64,000 nt of DNA, taken from positions 186,001 through 250,000 of the forward strand of contig NZ_MIEQ01000053.1 in assembly GCF_001968815.1 (NCBI RefSeq). The letters run 5' to 3'. The notes below the pieces were generated by a model that searched no databases, was not told the origin of the DNA, and saw only the letters and a list, made by a program, of their open reading frames with translations. Positions 29,955-40,114 of the stretch are shown here, piece by piece. The DNA comes from Motiliproteus sp. MSK22-1. Its GTDB lineage: Bacteria > Pseudomonadota > Gammaproteobacteria > Pseudomonadales > Balneatricaceae. The position numbers and the translations under genes were made by a program. Each line of letters opens with the position of its first letter. Within the stretch, counting starts at the first letter, position 1.

Positions 29955-30332
29955 ATGGCATATAGTGAAGAAGTACTTGATCACTACGAAAATCCTCGTA
30001 ACGTCGGCAAGATGGACGATAAGGACAATAATGTTGGCACAGGTATGGTAGGAGCACCTGCTTGTGGCGATGTTATGCGTTTGCAGATCAAGGTAAGTGA
30101 TGAAGGCGTGATCGAAGACGCTAAATTTAAAACCTACGGATGTGGTTCCGCCATTGCTTCCAGCTCTTTGGTTACTGAGTGGGTAAAGGGAATGACACTT
30201 GATGAGGCGGCAGATATTAAAAACACTTCCATCTCACAGGAACTGGCATTGCCACCGGTGAAAATCCACTGCTCGGTATTGGCGGAAGATGCTATCAAGG
30301 CAGCTATCGACGATTATCGTAAGAAGCAATAG
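29955..30332 (+). CDS. iscU: Fe-S scaffold protein IscU
   Basis: This 125-residue scaffold receives sulphur from IscS. The three ligand Cys and Asp are present in GAPACGDVMRLQI, KTYGCGSAIASSSLVTEW and KIHCSVLAEDAI; the HscA recognition motif is the LPPVK just before. ATG 29955 follows GGAGGAAAG; an upstream in-frame start at 29916 lies inside iscS and is rejected. Confidence 0.98.
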   Translation: MAYSEEVLDHYENPRNVGKMDDKDNNVGTGMVGAPACGDVMRLQIKVSDEGVIEDAKFKTYGCGSAIASSSLVTEWVKGMTLDEAADIKNTSISQELALPPVKIHCSVLAEDAIKAAIDDYRKKQ

Positions 30333-30347
30333 CAAACGATCACAGTT

Positions 30348-30368
30348 GGCTGCCGCAAAGCGGTGGCC
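30348..30368 (+). other. Hairpin between iscU and iscA
   Basis: GGCTGCCGC (30348-30356), loop AAA, GCGGTGGCC (30360-30368): nine pairs including two G-U. No T run follows, so it is more likely a stability or processing element than a terminator. Confidence 0.5.
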
Positions 30369-30391
30369 GCTATCTGGAGTAATATTCAAAT

Positions 30392-30715
30392 ATGGCCATC
30401 ACCATGACAGATGCTGCTCTCAGTCATGTGAGCAAATTTCTTGAAAATCGCGGTAAAGGCGCAGGTATCCGTGTTGCTGTGCGCACAACGGGCTGCTCTG
30501 GTATGGGGTATGTGCTGGAGTTTGCTGATGACGTTGAGGCCGATGATGAAGTGTTTGAAGTCAGCGGAGTGCGAATCATTGTTGATCCTAAAAGTCTGAT
30601 TTATCTTGATGGCACAGAGCTCGACTTTGTAAAAGAGGGGCTCAATGAGGGATTCAAATTTAGTAACCCTAACGCCCGCAGTGAGTGCGGCTGTGGTGAG
30701 AGCTTCAGTGTTTAA
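30392..30715 (+). CDS. iscA: A-type Fe-S carrier IscA
   Basis: This 107-residue carrier has the three conserved Cys: [13 protein letters not shown] and [11 protein letters not shown] at the C-terminus. It delivers clusters, mainly [4Fe-4S], to targets. GGAG lies about twelve bases before ATG 30392. A hairpin-containing gap follows before hscB. Confidence 0.97.
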   Translation: MAITMTDAALSHVSKFLENRGKGAGIRVAVRTTGCSGMGYVLEFADDVEADDEVFEVSGVRIIVDPKSLIYLDGTELDFVKEGLNEGFKFSNPNARSECGCGESFSV

Positions 30716-30720
30716 CCTTT

Positions 30721-30768
30721 GATCCGATTGCTTGGCTGGTCATTTTTTTGAATCCAGTGGGTCGGATC
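30721..30768 (+). other. Extended hairpin between iscA and hscB
   Basis: GATCCGA (30721-30727) pairs with TCGGATC (30762-30768); inside, CTGG and CCAG pair around a loop holding seven T. It divides the operon before the chaperone genes. It may set the relative mRNA level of the scaffold and chaperone parts. Confidence 0.45.
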
Positions 30769-30787
30769 CCTGTTGAGAAATTACTGA

Positions 30788-31327
30788 ATGCAACTCGATC
30801 AAAATTTCTTCGTTCTGTTTGATCTGGCTGAAAGTTTTCATCTGGATCTTCATCAGCTCTCTGAGCGCTATCGTAACCTGCAAAAAGAGGTGCATCCCGA
30901 TCGTTATGCTCATGCAAGTGAGCGAGAGCAAATGCTGGCGGTTCAATATGCCGCTCACCTGAATGAAGCCTTAAATACCCTTAAGGTGCCTCTCAAACGA
31001 GCCCAGTACTTATTAAAGCTGCGTGGCCGGGAGCTTTCTCCTGAGGCTGGTGGCCCAATAGACCCCTTGTTTCTGATGCAGCAAATGGAATTGCGCGAAC
31101 GGCTGGAGGCTGCTTCCCAGCACCCGGATCCCGAATCTGAGCTGGAACAATTACAGGCGGAAGTTGAGGGCAGCTGGGATGATTTACTCAATCAATTTGT
31201 CCAGGCGTTAGAGAGTGATTCTGAGCAAGGATTAGATCAAGCAACTGAGTCAGTTCGAAAGCTGCAGTTTCTTGATAAGTTGTTGCACGAAATTGAGCAA
31301 GCCGAAGACCAACTAACGGATTACTGA
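30788..31327 (+). CDS. hscB: Fe-S co-chaperone HscB
   Basis: This 179-residue J-type co-chaperone brings IscU to HscA. The J domain (about 5-75) contains the HPD motif in [15 protein letters not shown]; the C-terminal three-helix domain binds IscU. It ends seven bases before hscA. Confidence 0.95.
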   Translation: MQLDQNFFVLFDLAESFHLDLHQLSERYRNLQKEVHPDRYAHASEREQMLAVQYAAHLNEALNTLKVPLKRAQYLLKLRGRELSPEAGGPIDPLFLMQQMELRERLEAASQHPDPESELEQLQAEVEGSWDDLLNQFVQALESDSEQGLDQATESVRKLQFLDKLLHEIEQAEDQLTDY

Positions 31328-31334
31328 AAATATC

Positions 31335-33197
31335 ATGCTATTGCAGATTGCAGAACCGGGGCAGAGTGCTAAACCCCATCAACACAAGCTCGCTGTGGGC
31401 ATTGATCTGGGAACTACCAACTCTCTGGTTGCTTCCGTTCGCAGTGGTGACGCCCAGACGCTTCCTGATGAGCAGGGGCGCCACTTGCTCCCCTCTGCTG
31501 TTCGTTATGGCAAAGAGGGGGTGTTGGCTGTCGGCGATGAGGCCAAGGCTAAAGCCAGTGAGGACCCTTTGAATACCGTGCTGTCAGTGAAGCGCTTGAT
31601 GGGACGCGGAGTGGAAGATGTTCACCAGTTGGGGAATCAGCTCCCCTACGAGTTTAGTGCGGGTGATGGTGGCATGCCGTTCATTCGCACTGTTGCAGGA
31701 GATAAAAGTCCTGTTGAGATTTCTGCTGACATCCTTCGTGTTTTGACAGAAAGAGGGAGCAAGAGTCTTGGTGGTGATTTGGTAGGGGCGGTTATAACAG
31801 TGCCAGCCTACTTTGATGAGTCTCAGCGTCAGGCGACTAAAGATGCTGCAAGGCTGGCAGGTATTAATGTTCTGCGTTTATTGAATGAGCCGACAGCTGC
31901 TGCCGTGGCCTATGGTCTGGATAAAGAAGCAGAAGGGATTTTTGCTGTTTATGACCTGGGCGGGGGGACTTTCGATATTTCTATCCTGCGTCTTAACCGA
32001 GGGGTATTCGAGGTACTCTCTACAGGAGGGGACAGCGCCCTGGGGGGGGATGACTTTGATCATGCGGTTGCAGAGTGGATAATTGAACAGCTGGGTGACA
32101 GAGAGTTGAGTCGAGGTCAGCTGAGATCGATACTCGATGTTGCATGTAATGCCAAGGAGCGGTTGAGTGACAGTTCCACGGCAAGCATCTCGTTGCAACA
32201 CGGTGATTTGAGTTGGGAGGGAACTCTGACTCTTGATGCATTTAATCAACTGGCCGAGCCATTGGTGAAGAAAACTCTGCGGGCCTGCAAGCGAGCGCTA
32301 AAAGATGCCTCGGTAAAGGCCAGCTCTGTTCGTGAAGTGGTCATGGTTGGTGGCTCGACGCGAGTGCAGTGTGTGAGGAGCTTAGTGGGTGAATATTTTG
32401 GCCGCAGGCCTCATGTAGAGATCGATCCCGATCGTGTTGTTGCGATCGGTGCCGCAATTCAAGCCGATGTTCTGGCTGGAAATAAGCCTGATTCCGATAT
32501 GCTTCTTCTGGACGTGATTCCGCTCTCACTGGGGTTGGAAACCATGGGGGGGCTTGTTGAAAAGGTTATTGATCGGAATACGGCGATTCCTGTTGCCAGG
32601 GGTCAGGAGTTTACAACCTATAAAGACGGGCAGACTGGAATGGTCATCCATGTCTTGCAGGGTGAGCGTGAGCTGGTTGAAAGCTGTCGTTCATTGGCTC
32701 GTTTTGAGTTGCATGGTATTCCGCCTATGGCAGCTGGAGCTGCTAAGGTTCGAGTCACGTTTCAGGTGGATGCTGACGGCTTGCTGAATGTGTCTGCGAG
32801 GGAGTTAAACAGTGGGGTTGAGAGTGCTATCGAAGTTAAGCCTTCATACGGTTTGAGCGATAGTGAAATCACTCGAATGATCAAGGATTCTTTTTCAAAT
32901 GCCCAGTATGATCATGATTCCCGGACACTACGCGAACAGCAGGTAGAGGCCGATCGTTTGGTTGAAGCACTGGAAAGTGCGCTTGCTGCTGATGGCGAGC
33001 GATTGTTAACAGTAGAAGACCGTGAAGTTCTCTCTCAGGGTATAGCTCATCTCAAGCGCTTGCGTGAAGGTGATGACCATAAGGCTATTGCCAAGGGTAT
33101 AGAGGTTTTAAGCGCGGCTAGTGACGAGTTTGCTGCCCGCAGGATGGATGACGGAGTGCGTAGAGCGCTATCGGGTCATTCGGTTGATGAGGTTTAA
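31335..33197 (+). CDS. hscA: Fe-S chaperone HscA (Hsp70 family)
   Basis: This 620-residue specialised Hsp70 promotes transfer of clusters from IscU. The ATPase shows [28 protein letters not shown] and [11 protein letters not shown]; the peptide-binding half starts near [19 protein letters not shown]. Length matches E. coli HscA. fdx begins three bases after its stop. Confidence 0.97.
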   Translation: MLLQIAEPGQSAKPHQHKLAVGIDLGTTNSLVASVRSGDAQTLPDEQGRHLLPSAVRYGKEGVLAVGDEAKAKASEDPLNTVLSVKRLMGRGVEDVHQLGNQLPYEFSAGDGGMPFIRTVAGDKSPVEISADILRVLTERGSKSLGGDLVGAVITVPAYFDESQRQATKDAARLAGINVLRLLNEPTAAAVAYGLDKEAEGIFAVYDLGGGTFDISILRLNRGVFEVLSTGGDSALGGDDFDHAVAEWIIEQLGDRELSRGQLRSILDVACNAKERLSDSSTASISLQHGDLSWEGTLTLDAFNQLAEPLVKKTLRACKRALKDASVKASSVREVVMVGGSTRVQCVRSLVGEYFGRRPHVEIDPDRVVAIGAAIQADVLAGNKPDSDMLLLDVIPLSLGLETMGGLVEKVIDRNTAIPVARGQEFTTYKDGQTGMVIHVLQGERELVESCRSLARFELHGIPPMAAGAAKVRVTFQVDADGLLNVSARELNSGVESAIEVKPSYGLSDSEITRMIKDSFSNAQYDHDSRTLREQQVEADRLVEALESALAADGERLLTVEDREVLSQGIAHLKRLREGDDHKAIAKGIEVLSAASDEFAARRMDDGVRRALSGHSVDEV

Positions 33198-33200
33198 AGA

Positions 33201-33539
33201 ATGCCGCAGATAATATTCCTGCCCCATGAAGAGCTCTGTCCGGAAGGTCAGGTTATAGAAGTTGAACCAGGAGTTAGTGTCTGTGATGCTGCTCTCGCGC
33301 ATGGTATTGAAATTGAGCATGCCTGTGAAAAGTCGTGTGCGTGTACCACTTGTCACGTTGTTGTACGAGAAGGTTTTGACTCGCTCGAAGAAGCCGATGA
33401 GCTTGAAGAAGATATGTTGGATAAGGCCTGGGGGCTTGAACCGGAGTCTCGTCTTAGCTGCCAGTCAATGGTGGGTGAGGAAGACTTGGTTGTGGAAATT
33501 CCGAAATATACAATCAATCAGGTATCTGAAAGTCATTAG
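33201..33539 (+). CDS. fdx: [2Fe-2S] ferredoxin of the isc system
   Basis: This 112-residue adrenodoxin-type ferredoxin donates electrons to cluster assembly. The four ligand Cys appear in CEKSCACTTCHVVV and LSCQSMV. It is tightly coupled to hscA and followed by iscX. Confidence 0.97.
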   Translation: MPQIIFLPHEELCPEGQVIEVEPGVSVCDAALAHGIEIEHACEKSCACTTCHVVVREGFDSLEEADELEEDMLDKAWGLEPESRLSCQSMVGEEDLVVEIPKYTINQVSESH

Positions 33540-33561
33540 ATGATTCTGCCGGAGGTGAGTC

Positions 33562-33762
33562 ATGGGGTTGAAATGGGTAGATAGTCTGGATATTGCTATC
33601 GAGTTATCTGAAAAGCATCCGGATGTAGATCCTCGTTATGTCCGATTTACCGATCTGAGTGAGTGGATTATGGATTTGGATGAGTTTGATGATGATCCGA
33701 AACACTGCGGTGAAAAAATTCTGGAAGCAGTGCAGGCCGCCTGGATAGCAGAGATGGATTAG
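33562..33762 (+). CDS. iscX: IscX
   Basis: This 66-residue acidic protein (MGLKWVDSLDIAIELSEKHP, then VDPRYVRFTDLSEWI) modulates IscS activity depending on iron. Its ribosome site GGAGGTGA is strong. It is the last gene of the operon; a terminator follows. Confidence 0.95.
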   Translation: MGLKWVDSLDIAIELSEKHPDVDPRYVRFTDLSEWIMDLDEFDDDPKHCGEKILEAVQAAWIAEMD

Positions 33763-33785
33763 GCTGTTGCTGAATAATCAAGAAT

Positions 33786-33813
33786 AACGCCGCTAAAAGC
33801 GGCGTTTTTTTTT
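33786..33813 (+). terminator. isc operon terminator
   Basis: AACGCCGC (33786-33793), loop TAAAA, GCGGCGTT (33799-33806), then nine T. Confidence 0.93.
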
Positions 33814-33931
33814 GTTTGCAAGACAGGGAAAGCGATAAAGATAAATGGGTTGGTGTCAGATCATGCCTTGTGGATAAAAGGATATTATACAAGACAGATT
33901 GGTCGATCCTGAAACTTACTGGTTGATGTGC

Positions 33932-33960
33932 TTGTTTGGCCTCCTCCTGAGCTATATAAT
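33932..33960 (+). promoter_or_regulatory. guaB promoter
   Basis: TTGTTT (33932-33937) and a perfect TATAAT (33955-33960) are 17 bases apart, about 38 bases before the guaB ATG. Confidence 0.7.
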
Positions 33961-33998
33961 GCTCCCTTTTTTCCTTTGACCGGAGAAGGCTCAAAGTC

Positions 33999-35468
33999 AT
34001 GCTGCGCGTTGCCCAAGAAGCTCTTACTTTCGATGATGTTCTACTGGTTCCTGGCTATTCAGAGGTGCTGCCCAAGGATGTCTGTCTTAAGACTCGTCTG
34101 ACCAAATCTATAGAGTTGAATATTCCTTTGGCCTCGGCTGCCATGGATACCGTTACAGAGTCCCGCTTGGCTATTGCAATGGCGCAAGAGGGCGGTATAG
34201 GAATAATTCACAAGAATATGACAATCGAAGAGCAGGCTAAAGAAGTGCTTTCGGTTAAACGCTATGAGAGTGGTGTTGTAAAGGATCCGATTACCTGCTC
34301 TCCTGATATTACTGTTGGTGAATTGCACCAGTTGGCTGAGAAACATGGTTTCTCCGGATTCCCGGTAGTGGATGGTGACGATCTGGTCGGTATTGTCACC
34401 AGTCGGGATATGCGATTTGAACATCATTTACATGCCAAAGTCGCGTCGATAATGACACCTAAGGATCGTCTGGTTACGGTTGAAGAAGGTGTCGATGCCG
34501 ATAAAGTCCGTAATTTGTTGCGTAAGCATCGTATTGAAAAAATCCTGGTTGTTGATGCTGACTTCAAACTGAAGGGGATGATGACCGTTAAGGATATGAA
34601 CAAGGCGAAAGCCTATCCTGATGCTGCCAAAGATGCCGAAGGCCGTTTGATTGTTGGTGCTGCTGTCGGAACGGGTCCGGAAACACCTGACAGGATTACT
34701 GCACTGGTTAAAGCTGGAGTTGACGTGATCATCGTTGATACGGCACACGGTCATTCCAAGGGAGTTATTGATCGTGTCCGCTGGTCTAAGGAAACCTTCC
34801 CTGATGTGCAGGTGATTGGTGGTAACATCGCCACTGCTGAAGCGGCTATTGCGCTGGCGGATGCGGGAGCAGATGGTGTGAAAGTTGGTATTGGTCCAGG
34901 ATCAATTTGTACTACACGGATTGTCGCCGGAATCGGCGTTCCCCAGGTTACGGCGGTTGCAAACGTCGCAGCAGCCCTGGCTGATCGTGGTGTTCCTCTG
35001 ATCGCTGATGGTGGTGTGCGTTTCTCTGGTGATTTGTCAAAAGCGATCGCTGCCGGAGCTAACGCGGTGATGATGGGTAGTATGCTAGCCGGTACTGACG
35101 AAGCACCGGGAGAGGTTGAGCTGTATCAGGGGCGTGCTTTTAAGGCTTATCGTGGTATGGGCTCAATTGGTGCTATGGCTCAATCTCAAGGATCATCTGA
35201 TCGTTATTTCCAGGATGCGGATGCAGGGGCTGAGAAGCTGGTTCCTGAGGGGATTGAGGGTCGCGTTCCCTGTAAGGGGCCAATGGCTGCCGTTGTTCAC
35301 CAGCTTATGGGGGGCTTGCGCTCCAGCATGGGGTATACCGGTAGCAGCAATATTGAAGACATGAGAACCAAACCTCAGTTTGTTCGCATAACCGGGGCCG
35401 GAATGAAAGAAAGTCATGTGCATGACGTGACGATCACTAAAGAGGCTCCGAACTATCGCGTCGGATAA
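33999..35468 (+). CDS. guaB: IMP dehydrogenase
   Basis: This 489-residue enzyme oxidises IMP to XMP, the committed step to GMP. The barrel domain is split by two CBS domains (about 95-205). The catalytic Cys is in [11 protein letters not shown]; the flap motif GYRGMGS appears as [14 protein letters not shown] 33999 follows CCGGAGAAGG. It is followed by its own terminator and then guaA. Confidence 0.98.
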   Translation: MLRVAQEALTFDDVLLVPGYSEVLPKDVCLKTRLTKSIELNIPLASAAMDTVTESRLAIAMAQEGGIGIIHKNMTIEEQAKEVLSVKRYESGVVKDPITCSPDITVGELHQLAEKHGFSGFPVVDGDDLVGIVTSRDMRFEHHLHAKVASIMTPKDRLVTVEEGVDADKVRNLLRKHRIEKILVVDADFKLKGMMTVKDMNKAKAYPDAAKDAEGRLIVGAAVGTGPETPDRITALVKAGVDVIIVDTAHGHSKGVIDRVRWSKETFPDVQVIGGNIATAEAAIALADAGADGVKVGIGPGSICTTRIVAGIGVPQVTAVANVAAALADRGVPLIADGGVRFSGDLSKAIAAGANAVMMGSMLAGTDEAPGEVELYQGRAFKAYRGMGSIGAMAQSQGSSDRYFQDADAGAEKLVPEGIEGRVPCKGPMAAVVHQLMGGLRSSMGYTGSSNIEDMRTKPQFVRITGAGMKESHVHDVTITKEAPNYRVG

Positions 35469-35486
35469 CCTCAACAAAATATTAAG

Positions 35487-35512
35487 GGGGCTGTCGTAGG
35501 CAGCCCCTTTTT
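35487..35512 (+). terminator. Terminator between guaB and guaA
   Basis: GGGGCTG (35487-35493), loop TCGTAGG, CAGCCCC (35501-35507), then five T. It would reduce read-through into guaA, so guaA may be expressed at a different level. Confidence 0.85.
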
Positions 35513-35587
35513 CGTTTTTGAAAGAGCAAAAAACAAATGCCCAGAGTACCCATTTAGGGGATCGTGGCAATGCAGCGGAGAGAAACC

Positions 35588-37165
35588 GTGACTAAAGACA
35601 TTCATGAACAACGTATTTTGATCCTGGACTTCGGTTCCCAGTACACTCAACTAATTGCGCGTCGGGTACGTGAGTGCGGGGTGTACTCCGAAATTCGCGC
35701 CTTCGATATGACTGATGACGAAATTCGGGCTTATAATCCTAAGGGGATTATTCTTGCCGGCGGACCTGAATCTGTAACAGGAGATGATACGCCTCGTGTT
35801 CCAGAGATTGTTTTCGACCTTGGGGTTCCGGTGTTGGGGATCTGCTATGGAATGCAGGCCATGGCAGCGCAGCTGGGAGGAAAGGTTGAGTCCTCTGAGC
35901 AGCGGGAATTTGGTTATGCTCAGGTTCGCATAGAAGGAAGCAGCTCTTTATTGGACGGCATAGAAGACCATGTTGCCAATAATGGTGTGCTGTTGCTGGA
36001 TGTGTGGATGAGTCACGGCGATAAGGTCGCCGAGATGCCAGAAGGTTTCCATTTGATGGCGTCGACAGAAAGCGCACCTATTGCCGGAATGTATCACGAA
36101 CAAAAACGACTTTATGGTGTTCAGTTTCATCCTGAAGTTACTCATACCAAACAGGGACAGCGAATTCTGTCTCGTTTTGTTCGTGATATCTGTGCCTGTG
36201 AGGGGCTTTGGACACCCAGCAGCATCGCTAAAGATGCGATTGAAAGAGTTCGTGAGCAGGTCGGTGATGATCATGTTTTGTTAGGGCTTTCAGGTGGTGT
36301 TGATTCGTCAGTGGTTGCTGCGTTGCTGCACAAAGCCATTGGCGATCAGTTAACCTGCGTATTTGTAGACAATGGTCTTTTGCGTAAACATGAAGGCGAT
36401 CAGGTCATGGACATGTTTGCTAAAAACATGGGCGTGAAAGTGATCCGGGTCGACGCTGAAGATCTGTTTCTTGGCAAGCTGAAAGGTATCAGCGATCCAG
36501 AGAAGAAGCGTAAAGTCATCGGCAATACATTTATTGAAGTCTTTGATGATGAGTCCAGTAAGATCGATAACGTTAAGTGGCTGGCGCAGGGGACTATTTA
36601 CCCGGATGTTATCGAATCTGCTGCTGCCAAGACGGGCAAGGCTCATGTAATCAAGTCTCATCATAATGTTGGTGGGCTCCCGGATGATATGGCATTGGAG
36701 CTGGTTGAGCCGTTGCGAGAACTGTTTAAGGATGAGGTTCGTAAGATAGGTCTGGAATTAGGGCTACCTTATGACATGGTCTATCGTCATCCATTTCCCG
36801 GGCCGGGTCTGGGTGTTCGTATTCTTGGTGAAGTCAAAAAAGAGTATGCTGAGATTTTGCGTGAAGCCGACGCAATTTTTATCGAAGAGTTGCATAGAGC
36901 GGGTTGGTACCATAAAACCAGCCAAGCGTTTGTGGTCTTCTTGCCCGTCAAGTCAGTAGGCGTTGTAGGAGATGGTCGTCGCTATGAGTATGTAGTGTCT
37001 CTTCGGGCTGTTGAAACCATTGACTTTATGACGGCTCGCTGGGCTCACTTACCTTATGAGCTGCTTGAGACAGTTTCCAGTCGGATTATTAATGAAGTTT
37101 CATCGATTTCACGAGTTGCTTATGATGTATCCAGTAAACCGCCTGCAACCATCGAGTGGGAATAG
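35588..37165 (+). CDS. guaA: GMP synthase (glutamine-hydrolysing)
   Basis: This 525-residue enzyme converts XMP to GMP. The class I amidotransferase N-terminus has the nucleophile in [10 protein letters not shown] and the His-Glu of FHPEVTH; the ATP pyrophosphatase P-loop is [19 protein letters not shown] 35588 is chosen because CGGAGAG precedes it and length then equals the E. coli enzyme; an upstream GTG at 35564 is less likely. Confidence 0.97.
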   Translation: MTKDIHEQRILILDFGSQYTQLIARRVRECGVYSEIRAFDMTDDEIRAYNPKGIILAGGPESVTGDDTPRVPEIVFDLGVPVLGICYGMQAMAAQLGGKVESSEQREFGYAQVRIEGSSSLLDGIEDHVANNGVLLLDVWMSHGDKVAEMPEGFHLMASTESAPIAGMYHEQKRLYGVQFHPEVTHTKQGQRILSRFVRDICACEGLWTPSSIAKDAIERVREQVGDDHVLLGLSGGVDSSVVAALLHKAIGDQLTCVFVDNGLLRKHEGDQVMDMFAKNMGVKVIRVDAEDLFLGKLKGISDPEKKRKVIGNTFIEVFDDESSKIDNVKWLAQGTIYPDVIESAAAKTGKAHVIKSHHNVGGLPDDMALELVEPLRELFKDEVRKIGLELGLPYDMVYRHPFPGPGLGVRILGEVKKEYAEILREADAIFIEELHRAGWYHKTSQAFVVFLPVKSVGVVGDGRRYEYVVSLRAVETIDFMTARWAHLPYELLETVSSRIINEVSSISRVAYDVSSKPPATIEWE

Positions 37166-37210
37166 CCTTTTACCGAGTTAATCGGTTTGGCTATTTTAGA
37201 TGTTAGCTAG

Positions 37211-37236
37211 AGCCCGCAACTTGCGGGCTTTTATTT
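37211..37236 (+). terminator. guaA terminator
   Basis: AGCCCGC (37211-37217), loop AACTT, GCGGGCT (37223-37229), then TTTATTT. Confidence 0.85.
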
Positions 37237-37343
37237 GCCTGCGATTTGGCAGATATAGATATCTGGTGATGGTGTTGCATCTTATACCTGGATTATCTAC
37301 TCTCGGTAATTCAAACCTAAGGTCCTTTTGACGAGACAAAGCT

Positions 37344-37901
37344 ATGGTTAAGCGGTTTGTTCTTGCAGCGTTGCTTAGCATTCAGGTTGCTGCCACTTCT
37401 GCAGCAGAGGTGGCAAGTATTGTGGCCTGTAAGGAGGATGGAGAGGTTTGGCTATGTGCGGCTTTTGAAAATGATACCCTTCAGGTGTTTCGTTCAGAGC
37501 GTTATATTTCCAAAGTCGAATTTAAAGGTATTTCAAAAGCCTCTGTGGCGATTCGCGTTCCTGTTACTCCAAAAAAAGCTATGTCAGCTGCTAAAGCTTT
37601 GCCCGTTGCTACAGGCGCTTCAGCCGGTGCTCTGCCTTCTGGCAAATATACGTTGCAGTTATTGGCTTGTAATGCTCAGGTTTGCCGTCAGAGAATGAAT
37701 GATTTGAAAATTATACCGGGCAGTCAGGTTGTGGAAATAATAAATCAGGGGAAGCTCTGGGATATTGTTATTGTGGGAGGGTATCCTTCGAAAAAAGCAG
37801 CACAAAAGGCTGCGTCTGCACTGATCAAACGCTATAACTTAACGGATAGACCTTGGGCGCGGTCAATTGAGTCGATCCAAAGTCGGTTGGTTAATAGCTA
37901 G
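37344..37901 (+). CDS. Small exported SPOR-like protein
   Basis: This 185-residue protein of unknown function has a signal peptide (MVKRFVLAALLSIQVAATSA). Residues about 100-180 resemble a SPOR repeat, the fold that binds denuded septal peptidoglycan: YTLQLLACN at the start, a VVGGYPSK-like turn (DIVIVGGYPSKKAAQ) and RPWARSIESIQ at the end. The middle is Ala-rich. Two Cys pairs could form disulphides. It stands alone between guaA and the polyamine genes. The SPOR call is from pattern only. Confidence 0.65.
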   Translation: MVKRFVLAALLSIQVAATSAAEVASIVACKEDGEVWLCAAFENDTLQVFRSERYISKVEFKGISKASVAIRVPVTPKKAMSAAKALPVATGASAGALPSGKYTLQLLACNAQVCRQRMNDLKIIPGSQVVEIINQGKLWDIVIVGGYPSKKAAQKAASALIKRYNLTDRPWARSIESIQSRLVNS

Positions 37902-37963
37902 CGATAGCCGTACTTTTTTTAGCAAAAGTGTGTTTGTTTGGCGGTTTTAACTGAGCCTATTGT

Positions 37964-37984
37964 TTATCTACATCAGATAGATAA
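37964..37984 (+). promoter_or_regulatory. Operator-like inverted repeat upstream of speA
   Basis: TTATCTA (37964-37970) and TAGATAA (37978-37984), separated by seven bases, form a 21-base perfect palindrome about 130 bases before speA. The size fits a dimeric repressor site. No regulator can be named. Confidence 0.4.
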
Positions 37985-38110
37985 TCAGTGTAAAAAAGCA
38001 ATTCCATTTCGTTAATAAATGTGAGAAATTTGCGCGTCTTTTTTTGACGTCGAATATGTGTCCCACGTTATTGGTTTTGTCGCCATGTTTCCAACTAGAG
38101 GCCGGTTGCT

Positions 38111-40033
38111 TTGAATACAGATATTGAAACTCCCTGGACAACCGAAGACTCGGCTCAACTCTATGGCATACGGGAATGGGGGGCCGGCTATTTTGATCTT
38201 TCTGAACAGGGCGATGTGACTGTAAATATTCGCTTTGATTCCGGTGATGTCAGAGTTTCGTTAGTTGAAATTCTCTCCGGTATTCGTGAAAGGGGAGTGC
38301 CGTTACCCGTTATTTTGAGAATCGAAAACCTGTTGGATTCTCAGTTGGCTCTGTTGAATGAGAGCTTTAATCAGGCTATCAGCGCCTGCGAATATAAAGG
38401 CTCCTATCGTGGTGTATTTCCTGTCAAGGTAAATCAGCAATGTCAGGTTATCGAAGAGCTGGCGCAATTTGGTGAACGCTATAATCATGGACTGGAAGCC
38501 GGCAGCAAGGCCGAATTGATCATCGCACTATCTTCTTTAAAGCCGGACGGCCGGCTCATTATCTGCAACGGGTATAAAGATGAAGAGTTTATAGACCTGG
38601 CGTTAAGGGCTCAGCGTCTGGGTTACCATTGCGTCTTTGTTATTGAAACTCCCACTGAGCTTCCAATCATTATCGAACGAAGCAAGGCTTTGAATATAAA
38701 ACCAAAAATTGGTGTGCGGGTTAAGCTTTCCTCTAAGGTGACTGGACTCTGGAACGATACCAGTGGTGATCGAAGTATTTTTGGCCTGACTTCCAATCAG
38801 CTGGTTGATGTACTTGATAGACTTAAAGAGCATCAGATGCTCGACTGTCTGGAACTTTTGCACTATCACCTGGGTTCTCAAATACCTAATATTCGCGATA
38901 TCCGTAATGGCGTCATGGAGGCTTGTCGCTATTACGTAAATCTGGTGAAAGAAGGTGCCTCCATGGGATACCTGGATCTGGGTGGTGGTCTGGCTGTGGA
39001 TTATGTTGGATCAAAAAGTTGCCATGTGCACTCTAAGAACTACTCACTGGATGAGTACTGCACCGATGTGGTTGAGGTGGTGAAGAGCACACTGGACGCT
39101 CACGAAATTGCTCATCCGACCATAGTGACTGAATCGGGACGGGCAACTGTAGCCTATTCGTCGATGCTGCTTTTCAATGTTCTGGATGTTACTCACTTTG
39201 AGCCAGCACCGTTGCCGAAGCCGTTTCCTGTCGAGGTGCATGAGTTGATTGGCAATCTGCATGAGGTTCTGGGCAGTATTTCCCCGACAGATCTGCAACA
39301 GTGCTATAACGATGCTATTTATTACCGAGAAGAAATTGGTGAATTGTTCAAACGTGGTCAAATTGATTTACGTGATCGTTCTTTGGCAGAGAATGTGTTT
39401 TTAGAGATATTGCAGAGAATTAAGACAGAGTTGGAACAATGTCAAAGAATCCCGCATGAACTGGAAGGGCTGAAAGAATATCTGGCCGATATTTACTATG
39501 GAAACTTTAGTGTTTTCCAATCTTTGCCCGATATCTGGGCGATTGACCAGGTCTTTCCGGTGATGCCCTTGCACAGGCATCGTGAAAAGCCCTGCCGCGA
39601 AGCGATAGTGGCAGATATTACCTGCGATTGTGATGGCAAAATAGATAATTTTATCGACACCGAAAATCAGGATGTCAGATCAACCTTACCACTTCATCCC
39701 TTAAAGGATGATGAGGACTATGTTCTAGGAGTGTTTCTGGTAGGAGCTTATCAGGAAACACTGGGTGATCTGCATAACCTGTTTGGGGATACGGCCGTGG
39801 CCAGTGTTCGCATTAGTGAAGACGGTAGTTTTGACCTGGTTAAGGAGTTGGCTGGGGACAGTATTTCAGATGTGCTTAGCTATGTTGAATATCAGCCTCA
39901 ATCGATACTTGAGAACTTCAGGAGAACGGCTGAAAAGGCGGTTCGACAAGGGACTATTTCCGCTGTAGAGCGGCGGGAGTTGCTGGATTCGTTTTCAGAT
40001 AGTCTCCGCGGTTACACTTATTACGAAAGTTAG
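38111..40033 (+). CDS. speA: Biosynthetic arginine decarboxylase
   Basis: This 640-residue PLP enzyme turns arginine into agmatine, the first step of the polyamine cluster. It belongs to the alanine racemase-fold decarboxylases: the PLP Lys lies in YRGVFPVKVNQQ, HYHLGSQIPNIRDI and YLDLGGGLAVDY follow, and GESGR appears as VTESGRATVAYS. The start is TTG 38111, with AGAGG about ten bases upstream; MNTDIETPW matches the expected N-terminus. It heads the four-gene set speA-dehydrogenase-nspC-speB. Confidence 0.95.
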   Translation: MNTDIETPWTTEDSAQLYGIREWGAGYFDLSEQGDVTVNIRFDSGDVRVSLVEILSGIRERGVPLPVILRIENLLDSQLALLNESFNQAISACEYKGSYRGVFPVKVNQQCQVIEELAQFGERYNHGLEAGSKAELIIALSSLKPDGRLIICNGYKDEEFIDLALRAQRLGYHCVFVIETPTELPIIIERSKALNIKPKIGVRVKLSSKVTGLWNDTSGDRSIFGLTSNQLVDVLDRLKEHQMLDCLELLHYHLGSQIPNIRDIRNGVMEACRYYVNLVKEGASMGYLDLGGGLAVDYVGSKSCHVHSKNYSLDEYCTDVVEVVKSTLDAHEIAHPTIVTESGRATVAYSSMLLFNVLDVTHFEPAPLPKPFPVEVHELIGNLHEVLGSISPTDLQQCYNDAIYYREEIGELFKRGQIDLRDRSLAENVFLEILQRIKTELEQCQRIPHELEGLKEYLADIYYGNFSVFQSLPDIWAIDQVFPVMPLHRHREKPCREAIVADITCDCDGKIDNFIDTENQDVRSTLPLHPLKDDEDYVLGVFLVGAYQETLGDLHNLFGDTAVASVRISEDGSFDLVKELAGDSISDVLSYVEYQPQSILENFRRTAEKAVRQGTISAVERRELLDSFSDSLRGYTYYES

Positions 40034-40059
40034 CCTCTTTGTTTTGGGCTTTTTATCAG

Positions 40060-40073
40060 ATCGATTTATCGAT
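40060..40073 (+). repeat. Repeated ATCGAT before the dehydrogenase gene
   Basis: The self-complementary ATCGAT occurs twice two bases apart (40060-40065, 40068-40073) and forms a short palindrome between speA and the next gene. It may be chance. Confidence 0.25.
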
Positions 40074-40114
40074 TGAACATTATAGAAAGAATGGAAAAGT
40101 GGGGTGTTGATCAT

